Shown here piece after piece: positions 38,640-39,352 of a DNA stretch of 39,352 nt. The stretch is from assembly GCA_038213835.1 (NCBI GenBank), contig JBBQSN010000004.1:1-39352 (forward strand), in the 5' to 3' direction. The notes under the pieces were generated by a model. It worked only from the letters and a program-made list of their open reading frames with translations, had not been told where the DNA came from and searched no databases. Both the position numbers and the translations under genes were made by a program. The DNA comes from JBBQSN01 sp038213835. GTDB lineage: Bacteria; Actinomycetota; Actinomycetes; Actinomycetales; CAWJMD01. Positions within the stretch are counted from its first letter, which is position 1; each line of letters starts with the position of its first letter.

Positions 38640-39352
38640 GTGATCGAAACGGTCGTGAAGCCTGCCGTGGTCCTCGGTGGCGACCTGGGCGGCACCAGCA
38701 CCCGGGTGCTGGTGGCCCGGGCCGACGGTCGCCGGCTCGGCACCGGCCGCGCGGGGCCGGGGAACCCCACCTCATCGCCGGAGCTGGCCGCCTCCTCGCT
38801 GGCAGCGGCCCTGGCCACCGCCCTGCAGGACGTCGACCCAGCCTGCGTCGATCGGGTCGTGCTCGGCGTCGCGGGTGGGTCCGCCCTGGCGTCCGGGCCG
38901 CGACGGGAGGAGTTCGCGAGGGTCCTGTCCGGCGCCGGGCTGCGGGTCGCCCCGCAGTACGTCGGCGACGTGCACGTGGCGTACGCCGCCGGGACGGCTG
39001 CGGCGGACGGAGCCGTGCTCGTCGCGGGCACCGGGGCCAGCGTCGGCCAGGTGCGCGGCGGGCTGCTGGTCCGCACCGCCTCGGGCCACGGCTGGCTGCT
39101 CGGCGACGACGGCTCCGGCTACTGGCTGGGACGGGAGGCCGTCCGGGCCGCCCTGGTTGCGCTCGACGCCGGCGAGGTCCCGGCCGGCCTCCCCCGGACG
39201 ACGCTGACGCTCCTCGCCGGGCTGGCCGGCCCGCAGTCGCTGGGCGAGGTCCCGCGTGCTGTCGACGAGCCCTCGCGCGCGGCGTGGACGGCGCTGCTCG
39301 TGCGCACCGACACCTCGCGCTCGCCCGTCCGGAAGGCCGACCTCGCCGGGCT
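38640..39352 (+). CDS. BadF-type N-acetylglucosamine kinase, 3' end missing
   Basis: This ASKHA-fold kinase phosphorylates amino sugars (usually N-acetylglucosamine) with ATP after import. About 237 residues are visible before the window ends. They include the phosphate-1 motif VVLGGDLGGTSTRVLVARADG, the second motif GAVLVAGTGASVGQ and SGHGWLLGDDGSGYWLGREAV, all typical of the BadF/BadG/BcrA/BcrD kinase group. The GTG at 38640 has GGGAG eight bases upstream. It diverges from the SIS gene and completes the uptake-phosphorylation part of the amino-sugar locus. The remaining C-terminal part is outside the window. Confidence 0.87.
   Translation, partial: MIETVVKPAVVLGGDLGGTSTRVLVARADGRRLGTGRAGPGNPTSSPELAASSLAAALATALQDVDPACVDRVVLGVAGGSALASGPRREEFARVLSGAGLRVAPQYVGDVHVAYAAGTAAADGAVLVAGTGASVGQVRGGLLVRTASGHGWLLGDDGSGYWLGREAVRAALVALDAGEVPAGLPRTTLTLLAGLAGPQSLGEVPRAVDEPSRAAWTALLVRTDTSRSPVRKADLAG

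Overview
The window is a very GC-rich chromosome segment with strong G/C at codon third positions, frequent GTG starts, Tat-lipoproteins, NucS instead of MutS/MutL, and the gene order rimP-nusA-ylxR next to proS, ispG, rseP and dxr. This points to an actinobacterium, most likely of the Nocardioidaceae/Propionibacteriales type. The genus is inferred from gene order and style, not from a marker gene. I see no tRNA, rRNA, CRISPR array, transposase or prophage gene.

Layout. (1) 1-11480 is mostly leftward core genes: ylxR (cut by the window edge), nusA and rimP, then a rightward DUF4439 lipoprotein. After that come a TSUP permease, a HAD phosphatase, proS, a GNAT, ispG, rseP and dxr, so two MEP isoprenoid steps flank the site-2 protease. 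(2) 11633-26675 is a polyamine/GABA catabolic island. gabD diverges from gabT, which is translationally coupled to a HemL-like aminotransferase. A leftward block follows: an aminobutyraldehyde-type dehydrogenase, potD, potA, potB, potC and a saccharopine-dehydrogenase-like oxidoreductase. Diverging from it is an Lrp regulator, a putrescine:pyruvate-type aminotransferase and an FAD amine oxidoreductase. Together they can import polyamines and carry them through aminobutanal, GABA and succinate semialdehyde to succinate. (3) 26718-33216 is mixed: a small zinc-ribbon-like protein, a SigE-family ECF sigma factor with a coupled membrane protein, a fused double 3-hydroxyacyl-CoA dehydrogenase, a frameshifted small gene, nucS, a D-amino-acid oxidase and a histidine phosphatase. 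(4) 33418-39352 is an amino-sugar locus: a DeoR regulator, NgcG/NgcF/NgcE-like ABC transporter genes without an ATPase, a SIS-domain sugar isomerase and a divergent BadF-type N-acetylglucosamine kinase cut by the right edge.

The most notable non-coding structure is a repeated element of about 62-76 bp at three gene junctions. At two of them it runs from the TGA stop of one gene to the GTG start of the next and supplies the apparent ribosome-binding site. At the third it is tandemly triplicated. Other signals are a 16-bp near-identical motif in both divergent promoters of the polyamine island, 14-bp-period direct repeats upstream of ngcE with a weaker match before the kinase gene, and a recurrent layout in which a -10 hexamer lies six or seven bases before the start codon, as expected for leaderless mRNAs.
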